A stretch of DNA of 64,000 bases from Paraburkholderia diazotrophica (lineage in GTDB: Bacteria > Pseudomonadota > Gammaproteobacteria > Burkholderiales > Burkholderiaceae), in the NCBI RefSeq assembly GCF_900108945.1, contig NZ_FNYE01000001.1:62001-126000 (forward strand), given 5' to 3'. A program made the position numbers and the translations under genes. Shown here piece after piece: positions 1 through 7,838 of the stretch; positions within the stretch are counted from its first letter, which is position 1, and every line of letters begins with the position of its first letter. The notes below the pieces were generated by a model. The model saw nothing but the letters and a program-made list of their open reading frames with translations. It searched no databases and was not told where the DNA came from.

Positions 1-103
1 CGGTGGGTCCGAACAGGCTGCATCCCGACAGGGTGGCGATCAAGGCCGCAAAAACGGCCAGAAACAAAAGACGGAAGGCTGGACGTAGGAAACCGCCGTT
101 CAT
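1..103 (-). CDS. Putative lipoprotein, 5' end only (runs off left edge)
   Basis: Only the first 34 codons are inside the window. The N-terminus has a short basic part, a hydrophobic core (LLFLAVFAALIATL) and then LSGCS, a lipobox in which Cys28 would be acylated, so the product is probably a membrane-anchored lipoprotein. The ATG at 101-103 is preceded on the minus strand by GGAG nine bases upstream, which supports the start. Nothing of the mature domain is visible, so no function is assigned. It diverges from the purine permease gene. Confidence 0.6.
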   Translation of the reverse strand, partial: MNGGFLRPAFRLLFLAVFAALIATLSGCSLFGPT

Positions 104-454
104 CAAGTGGGACTCCGTGGCCAGGGCGGCAGGCCGATGCAGGTGCTGTCGCAAACAAACGATCGAGAGACTCACGCGGGCATCGAAAGCCTCGCCGGCA
201 ATGCATTAAAGGCGTGGTTTGCCGAGAGTTTAACCTGTGACGCCGCGCGGCCCTTGTTTCGTCTGCGTTTGCGGGGCGCGGAACGCACGGCGCCGCTTCG
301 CAAACGACGCTGTCGATGCGGTGGCCGCGCGAGCGCGCGGGCTGCATTCAATCTCGGCTTCAAAGTGCTTACAGCAACGCTTGCGCGCCTGTCGGGCCGC
401 GCGCAGGCGTAGGTGTTAACACGCGGGTCGCGAGCGCGCGTTGCCGTGATTCAA

Positions 455-588
455 ACGATATAAGGATCGCGACATGCCCGGCATCTTTTTATCGCGATGG
501 GACTTATAAGGTGATTCGCCTAACCTTCGCCTCAGCATAAAAAGAACAACGGCGCGCTGGCATGACGGACGACGTCCACCAGCGCGCC
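455..588 (+). promoter_or_regulatory. Structured 5' leader of the purine permease gene (riboswitch candidate)
   Basis: The 594-bp gap 104-697 has no convincing gene but three stem-loops on the permease strand. Stem 466-472/492-498 (ATCGCGA/TCGCGAT) encloses an inner ATGC/GCAT stem and an asymmetric loop rich in T. Arms AAGGT/ACCTT lie around 508-525. A strong hairpin has arms 551-560 (GGCGCGCTGG) and 579-588, with an inner GGAC/GTCC stem, and no T-tract after it. This ordering of a compact fold followed by a long hairpin before a purine permease gene suggests purine sensing; the xanthine-I (NMT1) class is one candidate. The class is a guess from context. Confidence 0.35.
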
Positions 589-697
589 GAGGGCCGGAAA
601 GGCAACACATACCGACTACTCAACGAGACGAACCTGATGACGGCGCAGCCGCTGAAGCGGCCGCCGTTTCAGCATGCTGATAAAGGAGGCACTCATC

Positions 698-2095
698 ATG
701 ATGGAACCCCAGGCCCAGAGCATCGCGGAAGCCGCCGCGAGCGAGGTATTCGAAGGCACCCGCGGCGGGCAGACGTTCATCGATCGCTTTTTCGACATCA
801 CCGCGCGCGGCAGCACGGGACGTCAGGAGATCATCGCAGGCATCACGACGTTTCTCGCGATGGTGTATTCCGTGTTCGTCGTGCCGGGCATGTTCGGCAA
901 GGCGGGTTTCGACACGAGTGCCGTGTTCGTCGCCGTGTGTCTGACGACAGCCTTCGGTTCTCTGCTGATGGGCCTCTGGGCGCGCCTGCCGATCGCGATC
1001 GGCTGCGCGATCTCGCTGACTGCATTCACCGCCTTCGGCCTCGTGCTCGGCAAGGGCTTGCATCCGAACGTCGCGCTCGGCGCCGTGTTCCTGATGGGCC
1101 TCGTTTTCACGGCGATTTCGGTGACGGGCGTGCGCTCGTGGATTCTGCGCAATCTGCCTGCGGGCGTCGCGCATGGCACGGGCATCGGCATCGGGCTCTT
1201 TCTGCTGCTGATCGCGGCCAACGACGTCGGTCTCGTCGTGAAGAATCCTGGGCCGGGGCTGCCTGTGTCGCTGGGCCATATCACGTCGCTGCCGGTGCTG
1301 ATGTCGGTGGGCGGCCTCGCTGCCATCTTCGGTCTCGTGCGCCGTCGCGTGCCGGGCTCGATCCTGATCGTGATCGTCGCAATCTCGGCGCTCGCGCTGC
1401 TGATCGATCCCGCCGTCGCGTTCCATGGCGTGTTCGCGTTGCCGTCGCTGAGCACGCCGGGGCACGCTTCGCTGATCGGCGCGATGGACATCAAGGGCGC
1501 GTTGTCGCTTGCCGTGCTGCCTAGCGTGCTCGCGCTCGTGATGACGGCCGTGTTCGACGCGACGGGGACGATACGCGCCGTCGCAGGGCAGGCGGGCCAG
1601 CTCGACGAGAACGGCCGCATCATCAACGGCGGCCGCGCGCTGACGGCCGACTCGCTCAGCTCGATCTTCTCCGGCCTGATGGGCGGCGCGCCGGCTGCCG
1701 CTTATATCGAGTCGACGGTGGGCGTCGCGGCGGGCGCGAAGACGGGTCTGGCGGCGGCCGTGGTCGGCTTGCTGTTCCTCGTGGTCATGTTCTTCTCGCC
1801 GCTTGCCGCGCTCGTGCCTTCGTATGCGACGGCGCCTGCGCTGATGTATGTCGGCTTGCTGATGCTCTCCAGCGTGAGCAAGCTGCACATGGACGATATG
1901 GTCGATTCGATGTCCGGCCTCGTGTGCGCCGTGTTCATCGTGCTGACGGCCAATATCGTCACGGGCATCATGCTGGGCTTCTGCACGCTCGTGATCGGCC
2001 GCGTGGTCAGCGGCGAATGGCGCAAGCTGAACGTGGGGACAGTGGCGATCGCTGTTGTGCTGGCCGTGTTCTATCTCGGCGGCTGGGCGATCTGA
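698..2095 (+). CDS. NCS2/AzgA-type purine permease
   Basis: A 465-residue, very hydrophobic polytopic protein of the AzgA-like branch of the NCS2 family, which imports adenine, guanine or hypoxanthine by proton symport across the inner membrane. Family hallmarks are FDATGT followed by a LDENGRI stretch (from about residue 285) and [16 protein letters not shown] (about residue 336). The start is placed at ATG 698 because AAAGGAGG ends eight bases before it; a longer reading from 674 would swallow that ribosome site. The gene stands alone, preceded by the structured leader at 455-588. The exact purine specificity cannot be read from sequence. Confidence 0.88.
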   Translation: MMEPQAQSIAEAAASEVFEGTRGGQTFIDRFFDITARGSTGRQEIIAGITTFLAMVYSVFVVPGMFGKAGFDTSAVFVAVCLTTAFGSLLMGLWARLPIAIGCAISLTAFTAFGLVLGKGLHPNVALGAVFLMGLVFTAISVTGVRSWILRNLPAGVAHGTGIGIGLFLLLIAANDVGLVVKNPGPGLPVSLGHITSLPVLMSVGGLAAIFGLVRRRVPGSILIVIVAISALALLIDPAVAFHGVFALPSLSTPGHASLIGAMDIKGALSLAVLPSVLALVMTAVFDATGTIRAVAGQAGQLDENGRIINGGRALTADSLSSIFSGLMGGAPAAAYIESTVGVAAGAKTGLAAAVVGLLFLVVMFFSPLAALVPSYATAPALMYVGLLMLSSVSKLHMDDMVDSMSGLVCAVFIVLTANIVTGIMLGFCTLVIGRVVSGEWRKLNVGTVAIAVVLAVFYLGGWAI

Positions 2096-2183
2096 TTCTT
2101 CCGTCTGTCTCTCCTTCGTCTGCGGCGCGCAAAGCAAATCACACACAAGCTGTCGCAGACGCAACCCGGCGTTGACACCGGGC

Positions 2184-2211
2184 TTGACACCTCGCGTCAG
2201 ACGCCTACACT
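2184..2211 (+). promoter_or_regulatory. Promoter of the ArsR-family gene, apparently giving a leaderless mRNA
   Basis: TTGACA (2184-2189) and TACACT (2206-2211) are separated by 16 bases and fit a sigma-70 promoter. Transcription would begin about 7-8 bases after 2211, that is, at or next to the ATG at 2219. No Shine-Dalgarno sequence precedes that ATG, which fits a leaderless transcript. Confidence 0.6.
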
Positions 2212-2228
2212 TAACCTCATGGTTAAGT
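2209..2228. promoter_or_regulatory. Palindromic operator across the ArsR-family start codon
   Basis: Perfect 8-bp inverted repeat ACTTAACC-TCAT-GGTTAAGT. It overlaps the -10 element and the start codon of the ArsR-type gene. This is the expected place for autorepression by a dimeric winged-helix repressor. Confidence 0.6.
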
Positions 2229-2641
2229 TTCAAGTCGACACACTCGATCGCACGTTCGCGGCGCTGGCGGACCCCACGCGCCGCGCGATGCTGTCGCGTC
2301 TGTCCGACAGCGTGGATCTGTCCGTCTCCGAACTCGCCGAGCCGTTCGCGATGTCGCTGCCCGCCGTGATGAAGCACCTCGACGTGCTGTCGGACGCGGG
2401 CCTCGTCACGCGGACCAAGACGGGCCGCACGGTCGCGTGCCGTCTGTCGGCGGGGCCGATGGAGGAAGCGATGGAATGGCTGCGCCGCTATCAGCGGTTC
2501 TGGTCCGAAGCGCTCGATCAACTGGCCGCCTACGTGGAGGAACAGTCATGCCCGACCGCCCCAGTCTTACGCTCCACCGACACATCAGCGCGCCCCCGGC
2601 GAAAGTCTTCAGCGCGTGGACGGACCCGCAGCAAATCGTGA
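2219..2641 (+). CDS. ArsR-family winged-helix repressor
   Basis: A 140-residue protein with a winged-helix domain in residues 1-95: FAALADPTRRAMLSRL (helices 1-2), VSELAEPFAMSLPAVMKHLDVL (helix-turn-helix) and LVTRTKTGRTVACRL (wing). No metal-binding Cys motif (CxC) is visible, so it is not a classical arsenic sensor. ArsR proteins paired with an SRPBCC protein are a common class with unknown ligands. The last 31 codons overlap the next gene in another frame, and the C-terminal tail (rich in Arg, Ser and Thr) may be non-functional. It heads an apparent operon with the SRPBCC and DUF899 genes. Confidence 0.88.
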   Translation: MVKFQVDTLDRTFAALADPTRRAMLSRLSDSVDLSVSELAEPFAMSLPAVMKHLDVLSDAGLVTRTKTGRTVACRLSAGPMEEAMEWLRRYQRFWSEALDQLAAYVEEQSCPTAPVLRSTDTSARPRRKSSARGRTRSKS

Positions 2642-2976
2642 AGTGGCTGCATCCCGGCGGCTGCAACGTCGTTCACGCCGAGATGGAGCTGAAGGCGGGC
2701 GGCCGCTTTCACATGATCATGCGCGCGCCCGATGGCGAAGAGCACGACGTGAACGGCGTCTTTCGCGAAGTCGCGATGAACGAAAAGCTCGTCTATACGT
2801 GGGCGTTTCGTTCGACGCCGGAACGTGAGTCCATCGTCACATTTACGCTGAAGCCTGACGGCGACGGCACGTGGCTCACGTTGAAGCACGAACAGTTCTT
2901 CGACGAAGCCGCGCGCGATGCGCATCGAGGCGGATGGACGGAAGCGCTCGACGGACTCGAACACTATTTCTTGTGA
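2548..2976 (+). CDS. SRPBCC (AHSA1-type) ligand-binding protein
   Basis: A 142-residue protein of the START/AHSA1-like fold. Visible signatures are the N-terminal LHRHISAPPAKVFSAWTDP, the KWLHPGGC segment, and the C-terminal GGWTEALDGLEHYF helix that closes the pocket. GGAGG at 2536-2540 places the start at ATG 2548, inside the upstream repressor gene. Such proteins bind hydrophobic ligands; the ligand here is unknown. Coupling to the ArsR-type repressor suggests both respond to the same compound. Confidence 0.85.
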   Translation: MPDRPSLTLHRHISAPPAKVFSAWTDPQQIVKWLHPGGCNVVHAEMELKAGGRFHMIMRAPDGEEHDVNGVFREVAMNEKLVYTWAFRSTPERESIVTFTLKPDGDGTWLTLKHEQFFDEAARDAHRGGWTEALDGLEHYFL

Positions 2977-3049
2977 AGGCCGCGCTCGCCTGCATGGAGT
3001 GAACGTAGAGTGAATGCAGAGCGAACGGGCCGTGCAACCGGAGGAACAG

Positions 3050-3823
3050 ATGGAACAGCACAAGATCGTTTCACGCGAAGAATGGCTTGCTGCGCAACGC
3101 GCACATCTCGTCGAAGAAAAGGCGTTCACGCGCGCACGCGACGCGCTTGCGAAAAAACGCCAGGCACTGCCATGGGTGAAAGTCGACAAGACCTACATGT
3201 TCGATACACCCGATGGCAAGAAGACGCTCGCGGATCTTTTCGCGGGGCGAAGCCAGTTGATCGTCTATCACTTCATGTTCGGACCGGACTGGGAGCAGGG
3301 CTGTCCCGGCTGTTCGTTCCTGTCCGATCATATCGATGGCGCGCTCGTGCATCTCGCGCATCGCGACGTCACGTATGTGGCTATCTCGCGCGCGCCGCTC
3401 GAAAAAATCGAGGCGTTCAAGGAGCGCATGGGCTGGCAATTTCCGTGGGTGTCGTCGTTCGGCAGCGACTTCAATTACGACTTCAACGTGTCGTTCACGC
3501 CGCAGCAGGAAGCCGAAGGCAAGGTCGTCTACAACTTCGACACGCAGGATTACGCGTGCGACGAACTACCCGGCATGAGCGTGTTCTACAGGAACGACAA
3601 GGGCGAAATCTTCCGCACGTTCGCGTCGTTCGCGCGCGGCGGCGAGCCGTTGATCGGCACGTACACGCTGCTCGATTACGTGCCCAAGGGCCGCGATGAA
3701 GGCGAGAACAAGATGATGGGCTGGTTGCGTCGTCACGACAGTTACGAAGACGGCGTGACGGGCAGATCGTTGACGGAAGGGAAAGAGGCCGACGCATGCT
3801 GCCATTCGGCGACGCACAAGTGA
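3050..3823 (+). CDS. DUF899 thioredoxin-like protein
   Basis: A 257-residue cytosolic protein of the DUF899 family, often annotated as thioredoxin-like. Recognisable parts are VSREEWLAARAHL-type N-terminal sequence, KTYMFDTPDGKKTLADLF, the redox-type FGPDWEQGCPGCSF with a CPGC pair, and SVFYRNDKGEIFRTFASFARG near the end. The start is set at ATG 3050 because GGAGG lies five bases upstream; a start 12 codons earlier lacks a site. It follows the SRPBCC gene by 73 bases and is probably co-transcribed. The reaction is unknown. Confidence 0.85.
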   Translation: MEQHKIVSREEWLAAQRAHLVEEKAFTRARDALAKKRQALPWVKVDKTYMFDTPDGKKTLADLFAGRSQLIVYHFMFGPDWEQGCPGCSFLSDHIDGALVHLAHRDVTYVAISRAPLEKIEAFKERMGWQFPWVSSFGSDFNYDFNVSFTPQQEAEGKVVYNFDTQDYACDELPGMSVFYRNDKGEIFRTFASFARGGEPLIGTYTLLDYVPKGRDEGENKMMGWLRRHDSYEDGVTGRSLTEGKEADACCHSATHK

Positions 3824-3855
3824 ACGCGCGTGAATAGCCAGCACAGCCGGATCGG

Positions 3856-3888
3856 GCCCGCGTTTACAGCGACATTTCGAACGCGGGC
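3856..3888. terminator. Hairpin between convergent genes
   Basis: Nine-bp arms GCCCGCGTT (3856-3864) and AACGCGGGC (3880-3888) around the stop codon of the small minus-strand gene, between two convergent genes. There is no T-tract on either side, so its activity as an intrinsic terminator is uncertain. Confidence 0.3.
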
Positions 3889-4046
3889 TTGAGAAAGAGT
3901 TCGATGGCCATCACGACCAGGCCCATCGCGCCTGATGCGAGCGTGAGCGTGCCGTATTCGTCGTAACGCGAGTCGTACAGGCACGCGATCACGAAGAGAA
4001 TCGCGAGCAGATTCGTCAGCCAGTCGAAGTTGAGTGCAAGCAGCAT
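3864..4046 (-). CDS. Small two-helix membrane protein
   Basis: A 60-residue reading frame with two hydrophobic helices (LTNLLAILFVIACLYD, and SGAMGLVVMAIELFL) joined by a short polar loop. Start ATG 4044-4046 has only a weak GGA upstream. The regular alternation of hydrophobic and polar segments and neighbour-like codon use suggest a real inner-membrane microprotein. I recognise no family. It is convergent with the DUF899 gene. Confidence 0.45.
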   Translation of the reverse strand: MLLALNFDWLTNLLAILFVIACLYDSRYDEYGTLTLASGAMGLVVMAIELFLKPAFEMSL

Positions 4047-4203
4047 TGAATGATCCGGGCTCGTGCCGATAGATCAAAATCGTCGTGATCCTGATCGAAC
4101 GGATTCTAGCGATGCGAGCTTACGGATAAGCAACAGCCGGGCTTACAGCGTGTGCGCTGGACAACGTTCTGCGCGCGTTTCTACGCGTCTTTCTACGCAC
4201 CTG

Positions 4204-5109
4204 TTACGCGTCTTTCATCATGTCGTTCTCGATCCAGTCGATTACCGACGTGCGCGCCGGTTGCCAGCCGAGCAGATCGCGCGAGCGGGTGCCGCGCACG
4301 CGGCTATTCGAGCCGAGCCCATACGACGCCATTTCGTAGCCCCATTCGGCGATGGCCTGATCGAGCGGCCAGTCTTGCGCGGGACCGAGATGCAGTGCCT
4401 TCGCGATGGCCGCGCTCATGTCGCGGAACGACGCTTCGCCGCTTTCGACGAAATAGAACGTACCCGCCGGGCTCTTCTCCAGCGCGAGACGATACAACTC
4501 GACGACGTCGTCGATGTACACGTTCGACCAGATGTTGCCCCCGCTGCCGACATGCCGCACGACGCCGCTCTTTTGCGCCTGACGCACGAGGCGCGGCAAC
4601 TGCACGCTCGCGCTGCCTTTGACGGCGCCGTGTCCGTAGATCAGCGTATTGCACAGCACCGACGAACGGACGCCGCGCTGCGCCGCATCGAGCACGAGCC
4701 GGTCGATCGCGACGCGCGGCGCCTTGTCGGCCGTCGGCTCGGGCAGCGCATCTTCCGTGTAGATCTTCGCGTCGCCGCGTTCGCCGCCCGACGCATCGCC
4801 GACGATGCTCGATCCGCTCGTGTGCAGGAGCGGCTTGCCGGAGCCCGCGAGTCCTTCGATCAGCGCAACGACCGCGCCGCGATGGTCGCTGCTCGCCGCG
4901 TTGATGACGGCGTCGGCTGCTTGCGCTTGTGCGATCAGCAGATCGCGGTCGTCGAGCGTGCCAGTTACGGGCTCGATGCCGAGGCGCTTCAGTTCGGCCG
5001 CATGTTCCGGGTTGCGGATCAGGCCCGTCACGCGATGGCCCGCGCGCACGAGCCCCGCCGCGATCGATCCGCCGATAAAGCCGCTTGCGCCTGTCACGAA
5101 GATGTTCAA
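4204..5109 (-). CDS. NAD(P)-dependent epimerase/dehydratase-like SDR protein
   Basis: A 301-residue extended/atypical short-chain dehydrogenase. The Rossmann motif TGASGFIG is at residues 6-13, followed by AAGLVRAGHRVTGLIRN. ASSDHRGAVVALIE and NTLIYGHG are typical of the NmrA/epimerase group, and the C-terminus LGWQPARTSVIDWIEND resembles sugar-nucleotide epimerases. The classical YxxxK spacing is not obvious, so the reaction is uncertain. The start is taken as TTG 5107-5109 because AAGGAG lies six bases upstream and the fold begins right there; upstream ATG codons are not supported. The gene diverges from hutH. Confidence 0.8.
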   Translation of the reverse strand: MNIFVTGASGFIGGSIAAGLVRAGHRVTGLIRNPEHAAELKRLGIEPVTGTLDDRDLLIAQAQAADAVINAASSDHRGAVVALIEGLAGSGKPLLHTSGSSIVGDASGGERGDAKIYTEDALPEPTADKAPRVAIDRLVLDAAQRGVRSSVLCNTLIYGHGAVKGSASVQLPRLVRQAQKSGVVRHVGSGGNIWSNVYIDDVVELYRLALEKSPAGTFYFVESGEASFRDMSAAIAKALHLGPAQDWPLDQAIAEWGYEMASYGLGSNSRVRGTRSRDLLGWQPARTSVIDWIENDMMKDA

Positions 5110-5195
5110 AACGTTCTCCTTACGAGAAAAGACTTGGGACGGCGTCAGTATGGCGGCGCGCTGCTCTTGCAAAAAGCGCGCGGATCTCAAATCAA

Positions 5196-5214
5196 TCTTG
5201 ATCTGGAATCAAGA
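5196..5214. promoter_or_regulatory. Inverted repeat TCTTGAT-N5-ATCAAGA upstream of the SDR gene
   Basis: Perfect 7-bp arms with a five-base spacer, 87 bases upstream of the SDR start. It looks like an operator for a dimeric regulator of the SDR gene. It resembles an Fnr box (TTGAT-N4-ATCAA) but has one extra central base. Confidence 0.4.
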
Positions 5215-5281
5215 ATGCGTCCGCGTGGCAGACATCGGCTGGCGCGGCGGTTTTTGTCCGCTTGCCAATGCGCAAACTCGA

Positions 5282-5295
5282 CGTGTATATACAAG
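5282..5295. promoter_or_regulatory. Upstream HutC-type operator (site 1)
   Basis: Contains the 10-bp palindrome TGTATATACA (5284-5293), the core bound by HutC repressors. It lies 153 bp upstream of the second box, between the SDR gene and hutH. Confidence 0.6.
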
Positions 5296-5436
5296 TTATC
5301 GGCGCGGCGCGACGAGGCGCGTGAACTGAAGCGCGAATTCGGCGATCGGCATGAACCGGCGAAAACTGCCAGATCCATGCCAGATTGCCTTGTCAGCTCT
5401 AATGGAAACCCCTTATGCGAATCTTCGAAATTTGAG

Positions 5437-5448
5437 TTGTATATACAA
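5437..5448. promoter_or_regulatory. Main HutC-type operator (site 2)
   Basis: Perfect 12-bp palindrome TTGTATATACAA. It overlaps the putative -35 element of the hutH promoter, so a bound GntR-family repressor would block RNA polymerase. Confidence 0.75.
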
Positions 5449-5465
5449 GCTGACGCCGCTACACT
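5437..5465 (+). promoter_or_regulatory. Putative hutH promoter
   Basis: TTGTAT (5437-5442), 17 bases, then TACACT (5460-5465). The predicted transcript start is near 5472, about 25 bases before the hutH start codon. Confidence 0.5.
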
Positions 5466-5473
5466 TCTCGAAA

Positions 5474-5485
5474 TTGTATAGACAG
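5474..5485. promoter_or_regulatory. Imperfect HutC-type operator (site 3) at the hutH transcript start
   Basis: TTGTATAGACAG is a degenerate version of site 2, spaced 37 bp from it and just before the hutH ribosome site (AGGA 5484-5487). It could add repression at the start of the transcript. Confidence 0.5.
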
Positions 5486-5496
5486 GAACTCACACC

Positions 5497-7020
5497 ATGA
5501 TCCTCACGCCCGGCTCCCTGACTCTGCCCCAACTGCGCCAGATCGCGCGCGAACAGGTGACGTTGCAACTCGATCCCGCGAGCTTCGCCGCCATCGACGC
5601 CTGCGCTCAAGCCGTCGCGGACATCGCCGCCAAGGGTGAGCCGGCGTACGGCATCAACACGGGCTTCGGCCGCCTCGCGAGCACGCACATCCCGCACGAT
5701 CAGCTCGAACTGCTGCAGCGCAATCTGGTGCTCTCGCATGCCGTCGGCGTCGGCGAGCCGATGTCGCTGCCCGTCGTGCGTTTGCTGATGGCGCTCAAGC
5801 TGTCGAGCCTCGGCCGCGGCCATTCGGGCATTCGCCGCGAAGTGATGGACGCGCTGATCAAGCTGTTCAACGCCGACGTGCTGCCCGTGATCCCCGTGAA
5901 GGGCTCGGTCGGCGCATCGGGTGATCTCGCGCCGCTCGCGCATATGTCGGCCGTGCTGCTCGGCGTCGGCGAAGTGTTCGTGAAGGGCGAGCGCATCTCC
6001 GCGACGGAAGGCCTGCGTCTCGTCGGCCTCAAGCCGCTGACGCTGCAAGCGAAGGAAGGCCTCGCGCTCTTGAACGGCACGCAGGCATCGACGGCGCTCG
6101 CGCTCTACAACATGTTCGCGATCGAAGACCTGTATCGCGTCGGCCTCGTGGCGGGCGCGTTGTCCGTCGATGCGGCTGCGGGTTCCGTCAAGCCGTTCGA
6201 CGCGCGCATTCACGCATTGCGCGGCCATCAAGGCCAGATGGATGCAGCCGCTTCGTACCGCACGCTGCTCGACGGCTCGGCGATCAATCTGTCGCATCGC
6301 GATTGCGGCAAGGTGCAGGACCCGTACAGCCTGCGCTGCCAGCCGCAGGTGATGGGCGCATGCCTCGACCAGATGCGCGCCGCTGCGCAAGTGCTGCTCG
6401 TCGAAGCGAACGCGGTGTCCGACAACCCGCTGATCTTCCCGGACACGGGTGAAGTGCTGTCGGGCGGCAACTTCCACGCCGAGCCCGTCGCGTTCGCCGC
6501 CGACAATCTCGCGCTCGCCGCATCGGAAATCGGCGCACTGGCCGAGCGCCGCATCGCGCTGCTGATCGACGCGACGCTGTCGGGTCTTCCGCCGTTCCTC
6601 GTCAAGGATGGCGGCGTCAACTCGGGCTTCATGATCGCGCACGTCACGGCCGCCGCGCTCGCATCGGAGAACAAGACGCTGGCTCACCCGGCTTCCGTCG
6701 ATTCGCTGCCCACGTCGGCGAACCAGGAGGACCACGTGTCGATGGCGACCTTCGCCGCGCGCAAGCTCGCCGACATCGCCGATAACACGGCGAACATCCT
6801 GTCGATCGAGCTGCTCGCCGCCGCGCAAGGCGTCGATCTGCGCGCGCCGCACAAGACGAGCCCCGCGCTGCAAAAGGTGATGGACACGGTGCGCGCGCAC
6901 GTCGCGCATTACGAACTCGACCATTACTTCGCGCCCGATATCGCGGCGATCACAAAGCTCGTGCAGGACGGCACGATCGCGGCGCACAGCCCGTTCTCGT
7001 TCGTCTCCGAGCAACGCTAA
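5497..7020 (+). CDS. hutH: Histidine ammonia-lyase
   Basis: A 507-residue cytosolic enzyme that deaminates L-histidine to urocanate, the first step of histidine degradation. The Ala140-Ser141-Gly142 triad in [14 protein letters not shown] forms the MIO electrophile. Further family signatures are [10 protein letters not shown] (52-61), [14 protein letters not shown] and [12 protein letters not shown]. Length is normal for HutH (about 505-510). The start ATG 5497 follows AGGA at nine bases. It is the first gene of the hut operon, under three HutC-type boxes. Confidence 0.97.
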   Translation: MILTPGSLTLPQLRQIAREQVTLQLDPASFAAIDACAQAVADIAAKGEPAYGINTGFGRLASTHIPHDQLELLQRNLVLSHAVGVGEPMSLPVVRLLMALKLSSLGRGHSGIRREVMDALIKLFNADVLPVIPVKGSVGASGDLAPLAHMSAVLLGVGEVFVKGERISATEGLRLVGLKPLTLQAKEGLALLNGTQASTALALYNMFAIEDLYRVGLVAGALSVDAAAGSVKPFDARIHALRGHQGQMDAAASYRTLLDGSAINLSHRDCGKVQDPYSLRCQPQVMGACLDQMRAAAQVLLVEANAVSDNPLIFPDTGEVLSGGNFHAEPVAFAADNLALAASEIGALAERRIALLIDATLSGLPPFLVKDGGVNSGFMIAHVTAAALASENKTLAHPASVDSLPTSANQEDHVSMATFAARKLADIADNTANILSIELLAAAQGVDLRAPHKTSPALQKVMDTVRAHVAHYELDHYFAPDIAAITKLVQDGTIAAHSPFSFVSEQR

Positions 7021-7049
7021 ACCACTTGCACAGCGACAGAGCGAGAGCG

Positions 7050-7754
7050 ATGCCCAGCATGAACGCACCGGCCTATCAGGGAATCAAGGACTTTATCCTC
7101 GCCCGCATCCACGCGGGCGAATGGAGCGAAGGGCACCAGGTTCCATCGGAGAACGAGCTTGCACGCGAGTTCAACGTCGCGCGCATGACGGTCAACCGCG
7201 CGCTGCGTGAACTGACGGCCGAACAGGTGCTCACGCGCGTTCAGGGCTCGGGCACGTTCGTCGCGCGGCCGAAATACGAGTCGACGCTGGTGGCGATCCG
7301 CAGCATCTCCGACGAGATCGTCGCGCGCGGCCATCAGTATCACGCGAACGTGCTGCACGTGGGCGCCGCGATCGCCGACGAAGAACTCGCCGCCGAAATG
7401 CAGGTGAGCGCGGGCAGCCCGATCTTTCATTCGCGCGTGCTGCACTTCGAGAACGACGAGCCGGTGCAACTCGAAGAACGTTGGGTCAATCCCGCCGTCG
7501 CGCCCGAATACGCATTGCAGGACTTCACGAACACGACGCCGAATCAGTATCTCGTACGTGTCGCGCCGCTGCAGCGCGTCGAGTACCGCATCGAAGCGTC
7601 CGCGCCGGACACCGACACGCGCCGGCTTCTGACGATGGACGACGTCGAGCCGTGCCTCGTGCTGCATCGTCGCACATGGTCACAGAGTGTGGTCGCGTCC
7701 ATTGCGAACCTCTGGCATCCGGGCAATCGTTACCGGTTCACCGGGCACTTCTGA
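7050..7754 (+). CDS. hutC: Histidine-utilisation repressor, GntR/HutC family
   Basis: A protein of about 234 residues. It has an N-terminal GntR winged-helix domain (YQGIKDFILARIHAGEW, then ENELAREFNVARMTVNRALREL and the wing VQGSGTFVA) and a C-terminal UTRA ligand-binding domain ending in the typical NLWHPGNRYRFTGHF. HutC binds urocanate, which releases it from TGTATATACA-type operators; such operators stand before hutH here. ATG 7050 is preferred; ATG 7059 is also possible because no strong ribosome site distinguishes them. Its place inside the operon gives autoregulation. Confidence 0.93.
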   Translation: MPSMNAPAYQGIKDFILARIHAGEWSEGHQVPSENELAREFNVARMTVNRALRELTAEQVLTRVQGSGTFVARPKYESTLVAIRSISDEIVARGHQYHANVLHVGAAIADEELAAEMQVSAGSPIFHSRVLHFENDEPVQLEERWVNPAVAPEYALQDFTNTTPNQYLVRVAPLQRVEYRIEASAPDTDTRRLLTMDDVEPCLVLHRRTWSQSVVASIANLWHPGNRYRFTGHF

Positions 7755-7777
7755 TTTCGTTCCGTTCGATCCATTCG

Positions 7778-7813
7778 CTCAGTCATCACCTCAGTCATCA
7801 CCTCAGTCATCAC
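7778..7813. repeat. Three tandem 12-bp repeats between hutC and hutU
   Basis: The unit CTCAGTCATCAC occurs three times without interruption (7778-7789, 7790-7801, 7802-7813). It lies in the 84-bp hutC-hutU gap, and the number of units may vary between strains. Confidence 0.8.
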
Positions 7814-7838
7814 CGTTACTAGCGCTTCCGAGGGCAAC

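Noticed and set aside
551..588. Intrinsic terminator in the permease leader
   Set aside because: The hairpin is strong, but no T-tract follows on the plus strand, so it is listed only as leader structure.
620..2521. Long minus-strand frame opposite the purine permease, ArsR and SRPBCC genes
   Set aside because: Composition is dominated by Arg, His, Asp and Ala, typical of antisense frames in high-GC DNA, and the plus strand carries recognisable families.
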